Shown one piece after another: positions 50,187-63,974 of a stretch of 64,000 nt of DNA. Under the pieces are notes generated by a model, which was not told where the DNA came from, did not search any database, and worked only from the letters and a program-made list of their open reading frames with translations. The translations under genes and the position numbers were made by a program. The DNA comes from Fasciola hepatica. Taxonomy: Eukaryota; Platyhelminthes; Trematoda; Plagiorchiida; Fasciolidae. The DNA lies in contig CANUEZ040000020.1 of assembly GCA_948099385.1 (NCBI GenBank), positions 9,379,501 through 9,443,500 of the forward strand, read 5' to 3'. Each line of letters opens with the position of its first letter. Within the stretch, counting starts at the first letter, position 1.

Positions 50187-51168
50187 TTAATCATGTGCTG
50201 GGACCGGGTGAGTTTTCGAGAAAAGGTTACTCCAAGACGCTTCAGTGACCGAACTTAGGGGAATTACCTTGTTGTCAATATTGTAAAGAAATACTATTAC
50301 TTCTGATTGAAGATAAGCGTCCTTTCTTGGCAAGGGAAAGCCGAATGTCAATACGTTTGAGTGCATTAGGAGATAAACAAGACAAACAGGACAACTGCAA
50401 GGAAGAAGATAAGGAGTAATCAGGTTCAGAAAACTGAAATTTTTTGTCTGATTCAGTCCCTTTGGCAACATTATCAGCCTAGGTAATCAGATCATCAGAA
50501 GCTGTGTAAAACTTGCGAATATAAAATAAAGACGTCAACGAGAGAGAATGGCTTTCTGAAGTATTCCCGTAATGACTAGCAGAGAATCAGATATGCCGCC
50601 TTTGATGGTAGTAAATTTAGTTCTATCAGTAGAATATTGTCAAATCACTGAAAACAGAGGTAAAGATATTCCCGTGTTCAGTAAAACTGATAACAGTAGG
50701 GTTCTGTAAACGAAACTGAACACATTGCTGTAATCAAGAAAACAAATTCGGAAGGTTTTTCCGTTGCTTTGAAATTTCATCTTCTTGTCCAAGGAAACGT
50801 TTTGCGTAACATCCACGTCTACCGTAGGATTCAGGCACGAATGCCCCCCACGGATATAACCAACCAAAATCGCAGGACCAGCCACGCAAACAATAGGGTA
50901 CTTTTTATTTTTATGAAAAAATAACACGCGTAAAATCAATCCGATTACACTGCTTCCAAAAAGAAATGAAATATGTGTGAAACAGCTCAGTTTTTGATCT
51001 ACCTTCTAGTATATGTGTGTTAAGCCTGGTGAAAATGGACTGAGAACGCAACAGGTAACGTAAAATGGTGTATGCACGTTTTATTGCACTGAGCAGACAT
51101 ATTATGGCCACCAGAAGCTCTGTAAGCCGAAAATTACTATAACTGTTTGAAGTGCTCAATGATGACAA
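50187..51168 (-). other. Cluster of minus-strand frames, unrecognised
   Basis: Three minus-strand frames of 85 to 99 codons lie close together (50911-51168, 50640-50939, 50187-50471), a denser run of open frame than in nearby DNA. They are hydrophobic in places (for example LLLSVLLNTGISLPLFSV) but I recognise no family and see no clear pairs of splice sites. They may be an old, eroded repeat or chance. Confidence 0.2.
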
Positions 51169-51229
51169 TCTCTAGACAAGTGACGTCAGCTGAAACACTC
51201 GGATCCACAACAAGAAAACAGGAACAATG

Positions 51230-52900
51230 CTAGGGCCATTTTAATACTGATATGCCTGCGTTAAACGTGTGAGGTTGGGAGGCCATCCTACAGCTGATGA
51301 ACACCAGAGTTTCACGCAAGTCCATGGGAGCACTGAGATCAACTCCATTGAATAGTAAAGACCACGAGGACCAATCAGATATAATTTGCGTCGTAAAATG
51401 CCAGAGATTCGACAAGAGACGCAAACGTGATTAGAAATCAATTACTCACTGTCACGAACACAGGTTAATATTACTAATACACTAGTCTAAGCCCACAAAT
51501 ATGGAACCTCCTAGCGATAGCAAATAGCAAGATTATGGCAGCAACGCAAGGGTAGTCTTTCAAATTAGAACGAAGTTGGAACAATCGGTCATCGACTTGA
51601 TTCATCTGTTCACCACCCTCAGTCAACAAGATAAATTAGACGAATATTACGGCATCCGCATTAGAACATTCAGGCGAATAAAAGACCCAAGAAAACTGAG
51701 CTAAAAATCCCATTCATTTACTCCGGTACTCGCGTTTGACTAAAAGGCTTAGGTACGATGGAAACGTAACAGTAACCTTTGTAGGGTTGAGTTTGCTTCA
51801 TTAATTGTCATCAACATTGCAAACTCTCACTTGAGACATTTCACAATTCACGAAAAATTCCCATCAATTATTGGGAAGACAGCTGAAGCAAAGAACCCTT
51901 TTAATTATTCATTTTCACGCTCCCAAATTAGCGTAGATCATAACGAATGATTAAGACAGTCATCTTTTACACAAGGGAAGGAGAAATGTTCATTGTGGTA
52001 GGATAAACATCCTTTCGTTTCCAATGTAATCGCATTATTTTGTTAGTGATTAGCGATTATGCTGTTCATCGGGCATTTGATGACATAGTCCGTGGTCACA
52101 CTAGAGACTAGACATCCTTGTGTGGAAGAACAGAGGTGGAAATCCTAACCCAGTAGAAAATTCGTCAGCTTCATGCTTTGTAAAGTGAAAGCGAATCGAG
52201 TTGAACCACCTTGAACTCGGTATCCACTTGTACGAAGCGTAGTCAGATAGTGAAGACTAGGTGATTTGATCTTCCAGTCTGTGTGTCTGTGCGTGTGTGT
52301 GTCAATTGTTCCGCTCCAACGTCAAATAGGTTCATAACTCAAAATCTAAACTAATATTTTGTCTCCCAAGTAGTCTGGTTGCTGCCCGTGCAGCCATTAA
52401 ATTTCCATTTCTGCAAATGTATGAACCTGAAAATCTGTGTGAAAGTTGTGAAAAACCATTGCGTTTTTCAAAACACTCACAGCTCGTTCACCATCCTACT
52501 GAAAACGGCGTCCTTTAATGTGTTGATACAAATTTTTCCGTTTTACAAAGACGCCTTCTAACTTTGTTGCAAAGCAAGTTTCCTGTGGCTATTCCCCATC
52601 TAACTTTGTTCATGTTTTGCGGTTGTACCAAATAAAAAGAGTTCTAACGGAAAAGTAGTAAAAAAAATGGTCCCCAGAACTGCTAAAGTGAAACCTTTTG
52701 CATGTTAGGTGATTTCTAGTTTGCAATCATGACTACAATGCTAATCCGGATAGCTTTTACTCAAAAATACTTGAAGTAGAAATACGTGGTAAAACATTTG
52801 TTTAACAGTAGTTCTGACCAAAGGGGATTGTGATAGACTTGTCAGTGTTATTTATTTTTCTATGTCAGCTTGTCGACTTCCTTTTTAACTGCGGCATGTG
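51230..52900. other. No recognisable gene
   Basis: Short frames only. An impure GT stretch occurs at about 52279-52302. No transposon motifs were seen. Confidence 0.5.
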
Positions 52901-52904
52901 CCAC

Positions 52905-53010
52905 ACGGCAGATATCGGTGGTGGTCAGTGGATCATCATGTTGAGCTTTGGACCAGTTCGAATCCCATCACATCACATTAGGCAGGCTTTTATTGTCTAC
53001 TACCCTCGCC
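52905..53010 (+). repeat. tRNA-derived SINE-like head
   Basis: An A-box-like GGTGGTCAGTGGATC (about 52921) is followed some 30 bases later by AGTTCGAATCCCA (about 52958), a near-perfect B box. The distance and orientation suit an internal RNA polymerase III promoter, but the cloverleaf does not close, so a SINE or tRNA relic is more likely than a tRNA gene. Confidence 0.45.
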
Positions 53011-53354
53011 ACGGTCATTATGATGAGGAAAGTTTTGGAAAGGTTAATCTGCCGTAGGAGAAGATAAGAGAGGATTGTGAGATTTCACGATCTCTATTTC
53101 CGGGGTCAGTTAGCTGCAGTTCGACTAGTCCCTAATGCAGAGAAAAAAGGCACACTTTTATATTCATATTTCTAATACATATATATTTACACTGACTTGA
53201 AAATTTATGAGCAAGATAATGTGATTCCATTTGACTAATCGTTTTTTACCGACTAAAGACAACAATGTTATGAGTGCTAAAATGAGAACAATCGAAAGCA
53301 AACTGATTTCCGCAACCAAAACCGATGACTCAGTTTTACGAAGGACTGTAGAGC

Positions 53355-53575
53355 TTTCAGTGCAAAAAACTACTTACCATATTCGAAATTCTTTTAGCAC
53401 ACTATCATTCCTCTGCGATTTCTTGAGAACTCAAATACCTGAGAATATGAAATTAGGTGTATATAAGTCTAGCCCAGTCGCCTTTTGGAGTGGATACGAG
53501 TTTTACTTTTGACTTGGGAAAATCCATTTTATACTGAATAATGACTAAATGACACGGAGTACTTTTAGCTCACCC
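53355..53575 (+). repeat. Left terminal inverted repeat of Tc3-like relic
   Basis: This pairs in inverted orientation with 54765-54990. The best-conserved blocks are near 53393-53410 and 53505-53530. Similarity fades toward the outer end. Confidence 0.72.
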
Positions 53576-53829
53576 GAGGATCGTTGTCGAAAAAGTGCAC
53601 ACTGTAGCTTGATTAATAGACGGAATCAGTAAGGCATATAGCAGTCGTTTTGAACAATGACCCGTATTTCACGAATGAAGCCCATTCAGTTCATTAAATC
53701 AACTCGCAAGCTTTGACCCTTCGTTCACGAACACATGAGTTCGCCGCACGGATGACGGCTATGTGAGTTGTAACATGGCAAGATAATTGCCTTCAAGGCT
53801 CAAAAATTAGTGCGGAAAAAATAGCCGAA

Positions 53830-54720
53830 ATATCACAGACCAATGAAACCTATCTGGGTTTTATTGAAGGATCCAAACAGTTACACATTTAAGAAGAACC
53901 GTGGACCACGAAGAAAAATCTTTGCAACGGTCAAAAGGCAACTTTCAAGTGCAGCTTCTAACCAAGTTAGCCGTGCTTCAAAGTTGCAGAGACTCATGCA
54001 ACTGAAAATTAGAGTGCTCCGTGTATACCAAATTATACGAGCGTCAAGAAATCTCTGATACAGAAAGGTGAAAGCAGAACCCTGAATGACTGATCATCAT
54101 ATTTCAGGTCGAGTAGAATGGACCAGAAGTACTGTAAGATGGAAGGCTTAACGAAATAACGTGATATTTGGTGACAAAAACATGTTGAACGTGGACGGTT
54201 CCGGCTTACTATTATCATGCTGGCAAGACACGCGAAAGAGAGAGCACGTTTGACTTCGGTCATCAAGACTCCAGTGAAGGCTATGTAATGGTCTCGGGTG
54301 CTAATTTTGTGGATGTTAAATCACAGTTGGCAGTTCTCGATAGAAAGCCGACAGCTGATTTGCACATCAGGTCTTCGGAAGACTTTTTACTCTCAGCAAT
54401 TCCGGAATATAGCCGGGGTTCCGTGCCTTACCGGCAAAACAACGCCATCATACATATATAGCTCACGTTAGTGCACTGTGGCTATTGCATCGAAATGTTA
54501 AAATCGTTGACTAGGCAGCTCACCGCCACGATCTGAACCTGATTGAAAACGTCTTGGGTTCGCTGGTGAAGCAAGTCTCTGCAAACGGAAGAGTGTCCAA
54601 TACAGTTAAAAAAACTGAGGTCTATTATCCTCACTGAATGGTAGAACTTTTAAATCGAGACAATCCGAAATATTATTGGAAGTACTTCCGATCAGTGTTT
54701 TCCAGTTCTGAACAGTAAAG
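53830..54720 (+). pseudogene. Tc3-like transposase relic
   Basis: The reading needs many frame changes and contains stops. IAEISQTNETYLGFI near 53822 fits the N-terminal helix-turn-helix region. NVIFGDKNMLNVDGSG with SCWQDTRKRE (about 54158-54235) matches the VIFSDEKKxNLDGPDG...YWxDxRKE segment of Tc3-type enzymes and keeps the first catalytic Asp. GYVMVSGA (about 54279) is the VMVWGA block. RQNNAIIHI (about 54432-54460) replaces QDNAPIH, losing the central Asp. HDLNLIENVLGSLVKQV (about 54527-54577) is the SPDLNPIENVWG block with the catalytic Glu kept, and KKLRSIILTEW ends the protein. The enzyme is dead. Confidence 0.75.
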
Positions 54721-54764
54721 ATATTTTCATTTGATCACCGGGTGATTTTTACTATCATTGGGTC

Positions 54765-54990
54765 GGGGGCGTGCTTAAAACATTTTGTACACTACAGACA
54801 CTACTCAGGAAAAAATAGATTTCCCCAAGTCAAAAATACTCGTATGCAACCTCAATATGGCAGTGGGACAAGACGTACGCACATCATATTCCACGATACC
54901 AAGTACAAGAGTTTGCGAGTAATCGCAGAAAAATGGGAGTGTGCTAAAAGTATTTCTTCGCACGGATACTGCAATAGACTGTATTGCATA
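54765..54990 (-). repeat. Right terminal inverted repeat of Tc3-like relic
   Basis: Inverted copy of the left repeat. The inner end (CCCAAGTC near 54824) and AGTGTGCTAAAAG near 54937 pair with their partners at the left. The minus-strand frame across it (54805-54999) resembles the plus-strand frame over the left repeat (STLxFxCD), which is how the pairing shows up in translation. Confidence 0.72.
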
Positions 54991-55009
54991 TATAGTCATT
55001 AAAATGGTT

Positions 55010-58000
55010 GTTAACTACCAAGGCTAGACTAAAATGAATGACAAGTTACACGATAGTATAAAAAAAGAATCTGGGTGGAGATAAATGTTTACTTATCAGG
55101 GGTTTGACTGTGCTGGCGAGCTATTCACGCTGACTGGGGTTCAAATATGATTCTTCTATGAAAATTCGCAAATATTTTACAGAAATAGGACTAGTCTCAA
55201 CCTAGAGCGCTCCGTGGGTTAGAGTTTGCCGAAATGAGGCAAGGTTCACACTGGCTTGAAAACCAAACAATCACAACAGGTGCAAAATGTACACGTCACA
55301 AAGTTCCCCGGGTCAAGAAAGATAAACTAACCAGTGCGGTTCAATCAGAAGGGTGTTGTGGTGCAACAACACACGGGTCAGACAAAATAGGAAACTTAAT
55401 CTGGCCTTCGTTCTCAAGTTCTCCAGTCCAGTTGATCAGTCGATGACAGACTGTTTCGCAAAACGCATGCACTGCTACCAATTTGACCAACTTTCTTCTA
55501 TAAGTATGCCTTTTTTTAGCGTTTTTGTACAAAACACTAAATAAATGATCAACTGCGTTCTAATTTATTGCGTCATTTTTCTCTAGCAAATCATCTGATC
55601 ATAATTCACATGTCCTGTAAATTACTTCCCTATAGGTCTACATTTGTACTCAATCTGCATCACGCTTTTTGGTTGTATTACTTTTTTAACAATGGGTTTT
55701 TGTAATTAGCCTTTTAGATCACTCCGCCCGACAAAAAAAGCCATGATGCATAGTGATCCAGTCACGTCTGCTCTTTGTTTGCATTGAGTTGGATATGTGT
55801 CTTGAAGAATGCCGTGATTTTACGCATGAATTATAAGTCGTTTTGTAAACCACATGAGATGGACTGTCAAATTTTACGCACGGTTTCTTGGCCTCTTTCT
55901 CTTGCTACAAAGTTCCCTCGCAAAAGGAGAACCTAGTTGACTCTTTCGGAGAGACCTTGTCTAATATTCACTGAAGCTGAAATCGTACGCCAGGCAGCAA
56001 CAATTCTTTCCCACTTTCTCATCAGTGAAGGCAACCAATCTCACGAAACCAAGTGTTTCTAATATGGTAATTCGCATCTACGGCATATGCATATTCAACC
56101 ATGATCTCTGTATATTTAAGCAATTCAATTTACGATTAGTTATCAGCTGATGGGTTGTTTGACCGATAAGATTAACTACATGTGCCGTTTGACCAAACTA
56201 TTCTCAGTTGATACTACGGCAGAAAATTTTCATAGTATCGGAATGTATAATCAGTGATAATTTTAAGGAGCGGACATCTACTCTCATTGTATCTATTTTG
56301 GTGGCATCCGTTTCCCCGTCGAATTACAAATGATTTGTGATTTTACCTAGGATTTCTTTTACATGCATACAATCACGTAGGCTACCAGGTTTAAATTTGG
56401 TCAGTTTGCTCGTGATCAAAAATCCGGGGATAGACGTAGCAAGTGTCGTACGGGAATTTGGGGATATTCTTTCAAATGTTCAAATTTTTTCTTACATAAT
56501 TCGTGTTTTTTGATGCTTACCGTAAATCACGTTGCGTCCGTTTTCCCATGCTGTGCGCTGGGGGAAATTATTATGAGACTTAGCTATCACAGATTTATTG
56601 ATGAGCAAACAATATTGAATCACCACATTTTACGATATGTCTGCTTTTGTCAAATGAGTGAGCTATTAGTTCCATGAGTGGCCGTGATGTACCTTTGGCA
56701 GAATGGTAAAATTATCCAACCAACACCATTCATACCCTCTGCTTAATCTATACTTCTTTTCTCAATGGCGAACAGTATATCAGCGGTCATATTTGTGAAT
56801 TATCATCATCACTCACCTGTTGAATTAGGTGATGATCGATTATCTAAGTAAAGGGTGACACAAATTGGAATATAATATAGAGACTGTGACCGATAGCGTA
56901 CAAACGTTTAATTGGTTGTGTTCTTACAACTATCCATGGTTATGGAAATCACTCTTTTTTTATAGCCCACATCATCTTTCAGACTAAGGTAAAGAAAACC
57001 AACGTGTCTTCTGTCTTATGTTGGGTGTACATTTGTCAAAAAGGGAATTGTAGCAGTGATAGATACACGTCATTTTTGTGAAAATAAAGGCCTACCTTAA
57101 TTTCTACAATAAAGGAATTGCTCCACGTGAGCGTAATATGGTCTCTCAGTGAAGTATGCATCTGATAGAACACGGATTCAATAGCCTCAACTCAAAAGCG
57201 CACTCACCAAGCGGACACTTACATCTCTTGAAAGATAAACAGACTGGGCGAATGCGCCGAGTTTTCGCACATTTTACCACACGAGTAACTTTGCTTTCTT
57301 GATCAGAAGAGCAGCTAGGTGCAGCTTTACAGGTCCTCGCTACTAGATATGCCCATTCAAGTATATACAACAATGAACAAATAGGTCAAAATGTATAAAA
57401 ACCCTCTGACTCTTAGTCAGATGTTAAAAACTGGTTTCGTTGATATGGGCAGTGAGGCTAAGATCAGTAACCTAGTGCAAATACTAAAATGTGTGGTGCA
57501 TTTTCGGGCATTAGCTGGGAAACCAAAGTCAATTTCGAGAGAAGGGTGCTTCGTTAAAAAAGGTCCGCAAACTGGCAGGTAGGTGGATTAGTCTACAATT
57601 TTATTGTACCACATAATTCATCGGGATGTAAAAGGTGCACGGCTGATACATTTTTGCCCTAATCGAAATCACGGAGGCATTTGGGCACAGCTGTTTAGGT
57701 ATTGACCAAAATGAAGCCCTGGATCACTGTCCCAGAGGAACAGGGCACTCGTACCCTGGATGAAAAGTTGTGACTGACCTTCAACTATGGCGTGCAACCT
57801 TTTCACATAAATAATGAAGACCAGGCAGGAGACCGCATGAAATAAAAATATATATTTAACTTCTGAAAGCAGAAAGCGGAAATTTGGATAATCAATTTTG
57901 TGAAGCACGAGCTACGTCTTTGTGAAATTATGGCAACAAGCAAAGAATCAAAAGCAAGAATAACATGTTTACCATAATTGGAAGACATTCATATACCCTG

Positions 58001-58980
58001 ATATGGATTAAGCCGAACCCTAATCCTTCAGAAGCTGGTGAATATCTCCAGTGATTGCTTTGATAATTTACCTGTTACTGGACACGGTTACCAATGGTCA
58101 GTTTGAGACTTTGCGCCTGTCCTAACCCTCAATAGTTTATTGATCCTCGTATAAAGCGTACGCATATCGGAACAATTAGCTGAATTTCTCTCAGCTGATG
58201 GAAAGTGAACTGTTCGTGTGCTAGACTTACACCACTGTAAATGAACATGCATTCCGTGTTGATTTTGCTTTGAAATTTCCCAAAACCAGTGTCCTGACTT
58301 GTTTATTTACTTATCTACTTATTACGGTCCCGTAAGTCAGTAGTTCTGTCAATAGGTACTGTGAGCTTTTCAGGTGAAAAATGTATGAGTTGATCAGAAT
58401 TTCTTTGTGACCTTCGTAAAAGCAGTTTCACCGAATTTCTGCTGAATGGCCACAATAATTTATGTATTCTGTTGGAATTCTTCTTGGCCTCATCGGAATA
58501 GTGCTCACCTCGGTCAGATCATCCTCTTTTCTACTTTGTAACATCCATTTGGTTACGAATTTCGGTCTGATGGTCTGACTCATATTGAATTGATTCATAC
58601 TGGAAAAGACAATGGTCTCACATCAGGGGAACCGTGTCCGAGCGGCGCATGTATCCTCCTACCAGGACATTTTGCAAATGGATCAGAATGTTTATTTGCA
58701 CCAGTTTTCTAAGCACTTGAATTCTAGCCCCAATGAACTTGTAACTGAACTACCCGTAACAGAATTTCTCTGTGAATTCGTTGAATCATGCATGGAGAAA
58801 CTTTCGTTACACTCATGCATGGTTCTCAGCAGTGCTTGGGTTCAAGTTTTTCAGTGTTATCTGAATATGGGCTTTTGGTCATTCACATTTAAATATCAAT
58901 AATTGATACAAAGGAAAATTCATCTTTTGTTCCAGCTTTCTAGTATTTTCTTTCGTAAATAATGGGAGCAAATTTCAAAC
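55010..58980. other. No recognisable gene
   Basis: No frame above about 96 codons. The 57391-57582 plus frame ends next to a donor-like CAG-GTAGGT but has a poor acceptor and no known motif. The 58612-58902 plus frame (96 codons) has an ATG but no recognised domain. AT-rich otherwise. Confidence 0.5.
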
Positions 58981-58984
58981 TGGC

Positions 58985-59090
58985 TCGAGCGGTACAAGGC
59001 ATTCGTACTAGTGGGATTCGAACCCAGACATAGATACTGCACACACACACACACACCTACGCATAGGTACCAAGTAAACCAGACAATTGG
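58985..59090 (-). repeat. Possible tRNA-derived fragment with (CA)n
   Basis: GGGATTCGAACCC at about 59011-59023 is a perfect inverted B box (GGTTCGAATCC on the minus strand). A CA run (about 59039-59056) lies on its A-box side, and no clear A box is seen, so this is only suggestive of a SINE or tRNA relic. Confidence 0.3.
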
Positions 59091-59099
59091 AGTTACGAA

Positions 59100-62000
59100 G
59101 ATAAATCAGACCGAATTAGCTACCCATTCAAAATACAATGGCACATAATAGCCACTTGTGCATTTGTAAGTTGAGTGTTCCTACATAAGAATTGAGCAAA
59201 ACCCGTCGTATGGAACCTGATAGTAAAGCAAACGGAGCTGTTGTAGATCACCGAAAGAGTATAGCTTGATTTCTTTGGAAATAATTTCCGAGGCCGCCAT
59301 ATTGTAAGCAAAACGAGTAAATATGAGTGTCCCTGGAATTTTGGTTGATGACCTATTTGCTAGACTATCGGTGAAGTCTGTGGGTAGGTCCAAATGCCAC
59401 CACAACCACAGTCATTAACTGGATGACTGCAACATTTCCAAACCCGAAATTGTATGGATGAGGCATGCATCGTTTCATCAGGTTATCCGTAATCCACTCC
59501 AAATGCTCTTTGCTGATAAATTATGAGGACCTTTTGGTACTGCCATAGTCAATGGGACCGGGAAAACTCTTTCAAAATAAGTCACCGGCTGCAGTAGTAT
59601 GACCATTTTCGTTAAAATATTTAGCCCTAAGTACTATGGGTTCATTGAAAGAAGAAAATTATTCAGAAGTTTACTATCCTTGCTACCAAGGCAGTATCAC
59701 GATATAATAAGAAACGGCAACTGAAATAATTAATATATTGCCCCAAGCCTGAATTCGTGTAATATACTACTTACATCTAGCATAATATCACCTATTATGT
59801 TTTTCAAGCTCATAATATTTGCCCTACACTCATTATTTCACCCCCCCCCAAAAAAAAATGACTTCAGATTTTGTAGTCAAGACCTAGAGACTTGTAAGTT
59901 AGCATTGGTCTCAATATAAATCAGGCAAATATCTGCGTTTTCCAGTTAGGAGATTAGAAGTACCGAGCTCTGATCCGTCTTTTCGGTACTTGACATGAGA
60001 CCAATGCAACACACTACGGTGCTCACAAATACGATCAATAATGTGAACAAAGAAACAAAAGAGTGAATGGTAATCCAGTTTTGACAGATTGATGACAAGT
60101 ATTGAAAAGACCGATTCGTATTTGTCGCACTGCATCCTCCAAATTCAGACTTTGGAAATGTTTGACGTATCAAAATTCACGTTTTTTCTGCTTCCAGGTT
60201 GGACCCTTTTCAAATGGATGAGAGATTCAAGACAACCTATGTCTAATAGTTTTATATCCACTCACCAGTCGAACCCACAAAAGCAGAGCAAATCCATTTT
60301 ATCTGGCCCATGAGGACCTATAAGTGTGATTACGAATCACCAGATGTTCGACTGCCGACCGTTCGTGAGTCTCACGCGCCATCCATTTGTCTGTCGCATC
60401 TGGCCCTCAAAAATCAGCTTCAAATTAACATTCAAAGACAAAGCTTCTAAAAGCAGGAAATCGGTAGAAATTGAACTCATCACCAAAAGCAGCTTGCTAG
60501 CCTTTTTACGTTGGAAGTATTCAAACATGTCAGAAAGTCACTCTGGTTTCCCGTTTGAGTGATAAGCCAAAAACACCTTCGTCGCGCAGTCGAATTGGCA
60601 CAACAAACATTTCATTCCAATTGGTTGGTCCCCTCTAATAACTAAGATGTTAGGAAGAGTAGTCGATGACTTCATGTCACGTCATTCTTTGTACACGTTT
60701 TGAAGGATAATTGAAAATATCAGTTGACTGTTTCGTGCCAGCTTATTGTTTCCATCACTGACAACAAGACAGCGGTAAACAAATGTGTTTTCGGCTAATA
60801 AAAGTGGATGTGCAGGGTAAGAGCGTGTGCTGAAGGGGAATATTGACAAAGACAAAACAAAACAAGTAAATGAGAAACTGTTAACACCGAGTGGTTGGAC
60901 TATGGTGAGAAGTTCGAGTTCTGGTTTGGGGGAAAACCAAGAAACTATTATGGTGTGGTGTTGAAATCTATCATCTCAATAAAATGTGACATCTGATTGT
61001 GTCATCCAATCACGCGAAGAAGGACATTGTCATTCCTAACTTTAACCCGTGGCAATTTGTTTCGCTGTTTCCACACATTTTTCGACTCAACTGTTCAATT
61101 TATTATGGGTACTCAGTTCACCACTTCTTCTACTCAGTAGGACTGAAAGAATGAAGCACATAAGCTGTCCACAACAGGTGTTTACTCGTACGCGGATAGA
61201 AATAAGTATGTTTTAGATGAGCGGTTAGATCAAAGACAATTTTCAATGAGCCGAACAGCTTTACCTCTAGATTTTCCAAGGCTGGCCCTTTCTGATAATG
61301 ATTAATACGCTTTTATTAGTGTATCAGATAACTTATTTTGTTATCAACTGTTCTCATTTGTTATCAAAGGCGCCTTATTTCAACAGCACCCTGACATAGA
61401 CCTCTTACGCCTGAGAAATATGCTCGATGTAGAAGTAGATTAGCTGTCCCAGCTTGCTTTTGAAGCTTTCCCTATGAGCTCAATATGAAAAACGAATTCT
61501 CACTTCAGATCTTCACGCGGCTTTAATTGAAGGGAATTTCAAAAGAACGAATATCACACCATCCTAGTTCCAAAACTGAAAGAAATGTCTTAAAGTAAAC
61601 ACATCGATAGTACAACGTGAACACGTAGACTACTGTGCTAAAACAACATGAACCTAGGCGACAAGTTACGCATGCCAGTTCCGCGTTTTTGACCATCAAC
61701 TGATTTTACAAGCTAATTAACATTCGTGCGGATTTTCGACCACCGACGACGATCACGATCCGATCAAATATGTGTAGACAAGAAGGACACCGTATGTGTG
61801 ATCGGAAGCCATTGTGTGCATCACTAATTTGATTGGAATTCATTCATCTCGGACCTGATTGACCGAACGCATCGAAAGGAATGACCCGTATTGCAGACTG
61901 ATAAAGTTATTCTCAAAGAAACTTGATATTTCTTTTGTCGAGAGTTGTACAAGTACCACGCACAACACTGCATCGTACCATATCATATCATGTCATAGCG

Positions 62001-63940
62001 CATCTAACAGCTTGTCGTTGAGCCTAGACATCAGTACATATCAGTTTCCTTTAACTAGGAGTAAGCACTGTGCCTACAAAATATCGATATTGCATATAAA
62101 GCTATTCACTATCGCAAAGGTCTTTTAAGGCCACGTTCAGTCGATAAGCAACGTGGTGTGGTTCCCGAATGCCAACAGCTATGCTATCATCGGAGTCATA
62201 ATGCTACAATGATAACAACTTTGGTGACACAACAGGGTATTCAAAATATGAAACGGTGGACCAAGTGACGGGTTCGTTTACTTTTAAGTGTGAGTAGTAC
62301 GTAGCACCACAAGACGGTGTTCGTTTATCTTGAGGAACGATATTCATATGAATCCTCCACAATCGTTCACGCGTGGTGTGCTTGAAGGTGGTCCGTATTA
62401 GTTATACTAAAACACGGACATAAGCTGACGTTGATATTTGTTTTATTTAAATATGCCTGCAAGTGGATGCTCAAAAGCAATCCATTAGTGGTCGGTGGAT
62501 GCGTGCTTGGCATCTAGTTACACTGTTCGGTTCAGTTCGGTTCGGCTTCCGCAGGAACTTGCGATGCTTGAGTCAATTAAGTGTACAGATAATTGTTTTG
62601 TCGGCCGTTTCTAGTAGCCCCTAGGACTACGTATTGTTCATTTTGGAAAATTGAGATCAGTGCAAGATCAGATCCAGCTAGGTGACAGTGAATGTTTCAC
62701 GATTTATGGGCACTGCGATTGACTAAGCTACCTAGGGATATACTCCGTCAACGGTCATGCATGAATTTCTTACACGACTTCACTGTCGGTCTGCTGATGA
62801 CTTATTTCTGAAGTAGATTTCACAGCCTATACCCCTGTTAATTAGCGGAAACGGTTCCAGATCATGAAGGCGCTCTGGTTACGTTTTTCCGTTGAGACTA
62901 GTCACCATCTTCCTAGTCAGTCTTTGTGCTGTTTTGAGGCAGTCCATATACGTCCCTATATGCAACTTCCAAGCCTGCATGCAGTCATCCGTGTGCTGCT
63001 CGTGCCTTTTATTAATACACACCTATGGAGTATTGTTCTACTAGAGAAGGCTTCGTGTTGTTCAAATGCCCAGTGATATATTTCAGCATTCAGAAAGTAC
63101 GAACGTGTTCGATAAACTGTGCATATAAAATGAATCTTGAAGTGAAATCTGGAAATAAAATGTACAATTTATTATAATACATGGTACAAAGGAATAGCGA
63201 ACACGGACAGCACAAAATGAGTTCATAACGTCTTCTCCGAGTTCATGAAATCGTTCGTTCAAGTAAAGAGAGACTTGTGGTGCAAAAACTAGGACCAATT
63301 CACTTACACCAGTGGAAATGGCGATAAACTCTCTGCTGATACTGGGGGGGGGGGTTTCCAAGATACGCTCTCATCCTTAGAGCTCGGCGGAGACATCAGG
63401 CGCTTCGACTTTGGAAGCTCTTTGGTTAAGGACTTTTGTTATCAGCGAAGATTCCAGCTCGACCTACGACTCAAGGACAAGTTTTTCATCATCGCGAGCA
63501 GCCGTATTGAACAGGTTTATCGACAGTCTTTACGGCTGTCTGAAAGAAGTGCTCGAAAGTGATTCGGGTTTTATTAGATCAGTTCTACTTACTATTCCAA
63601 AGGACCACCGAGTAAGCTTATTCCATAAGATATGATTAGAATCCATAAACCTTTTTAGAAGAGATATACGGATAAAAGGTCGACTTTTGTAAAGCGAGGA
63701 AAAGTATGCAATATGGTGCACCTAAGATATCACCTCACCAATGAGACTAAACAGCCAGGGTAAAGGTCCTCCAAATAAAGCTATTCAAAAGTTCACTTCA
63801 ATCTTCAGTTTGCAAATTTTTAACGGGGTTGGGAATTACGGCTATGCTGTTCTCGATTAGGTATACCCGGAATTATTCAGATATGATTGATTTGCCAAGG
63901 TCAGGATGGCTGTGAGCAGGCATGCCAAAAATATCTACAT
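59100..63940. other. No recognisable gene; homopolymer tracts
   Basis: No supportable gene is present. A C9A9 tract lies at 59841-59858, a G11 run at 63344-63354, and a small TTCGG-type tandem at about 62527-62546. Frames stay below 93 codons with no familiar motif. Confidence 0.5.
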
Positions 63941-63942
63941 AA

Positions 63943-63946
<4 letters not shown>

Positions 63947-63974
<28 letters not shown>
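63947..63974. repeat. (TA)n microsatellite
   Basis: TA run of about 14 units near the window's right edge. Confidence 0.95.

Larger units (their letters stand above)
53355..54990 (+). mobile_element. Tc3-like DNA transposon relic with long inverted repeats
   Basis: A decayed Tc1/mariner-type transposase (about 53830-54720) is flanked by inverted repeats of about 220 bp. The left repeat, about 53355-53575, matches the reverse complement of about 54765-54990. Shared strings include CTTTTAGCACACT, TCTGCGATT, TTTGACTTGG and a TTTTA-GC-C-CCC end. Total length of about 1.6 kb is typical of Tc1-type elements. Exact outer ends and TA target duplication could not be fixed because the repeats have diverged. 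Confidence 0.78.

Noticed and set aside
57391..57582. Possible exon ending at a CAG-GTAGGT donor
   Set aside because: The acceptor side lacks a pyrimidine tract and the translation matches nothing recognisable.
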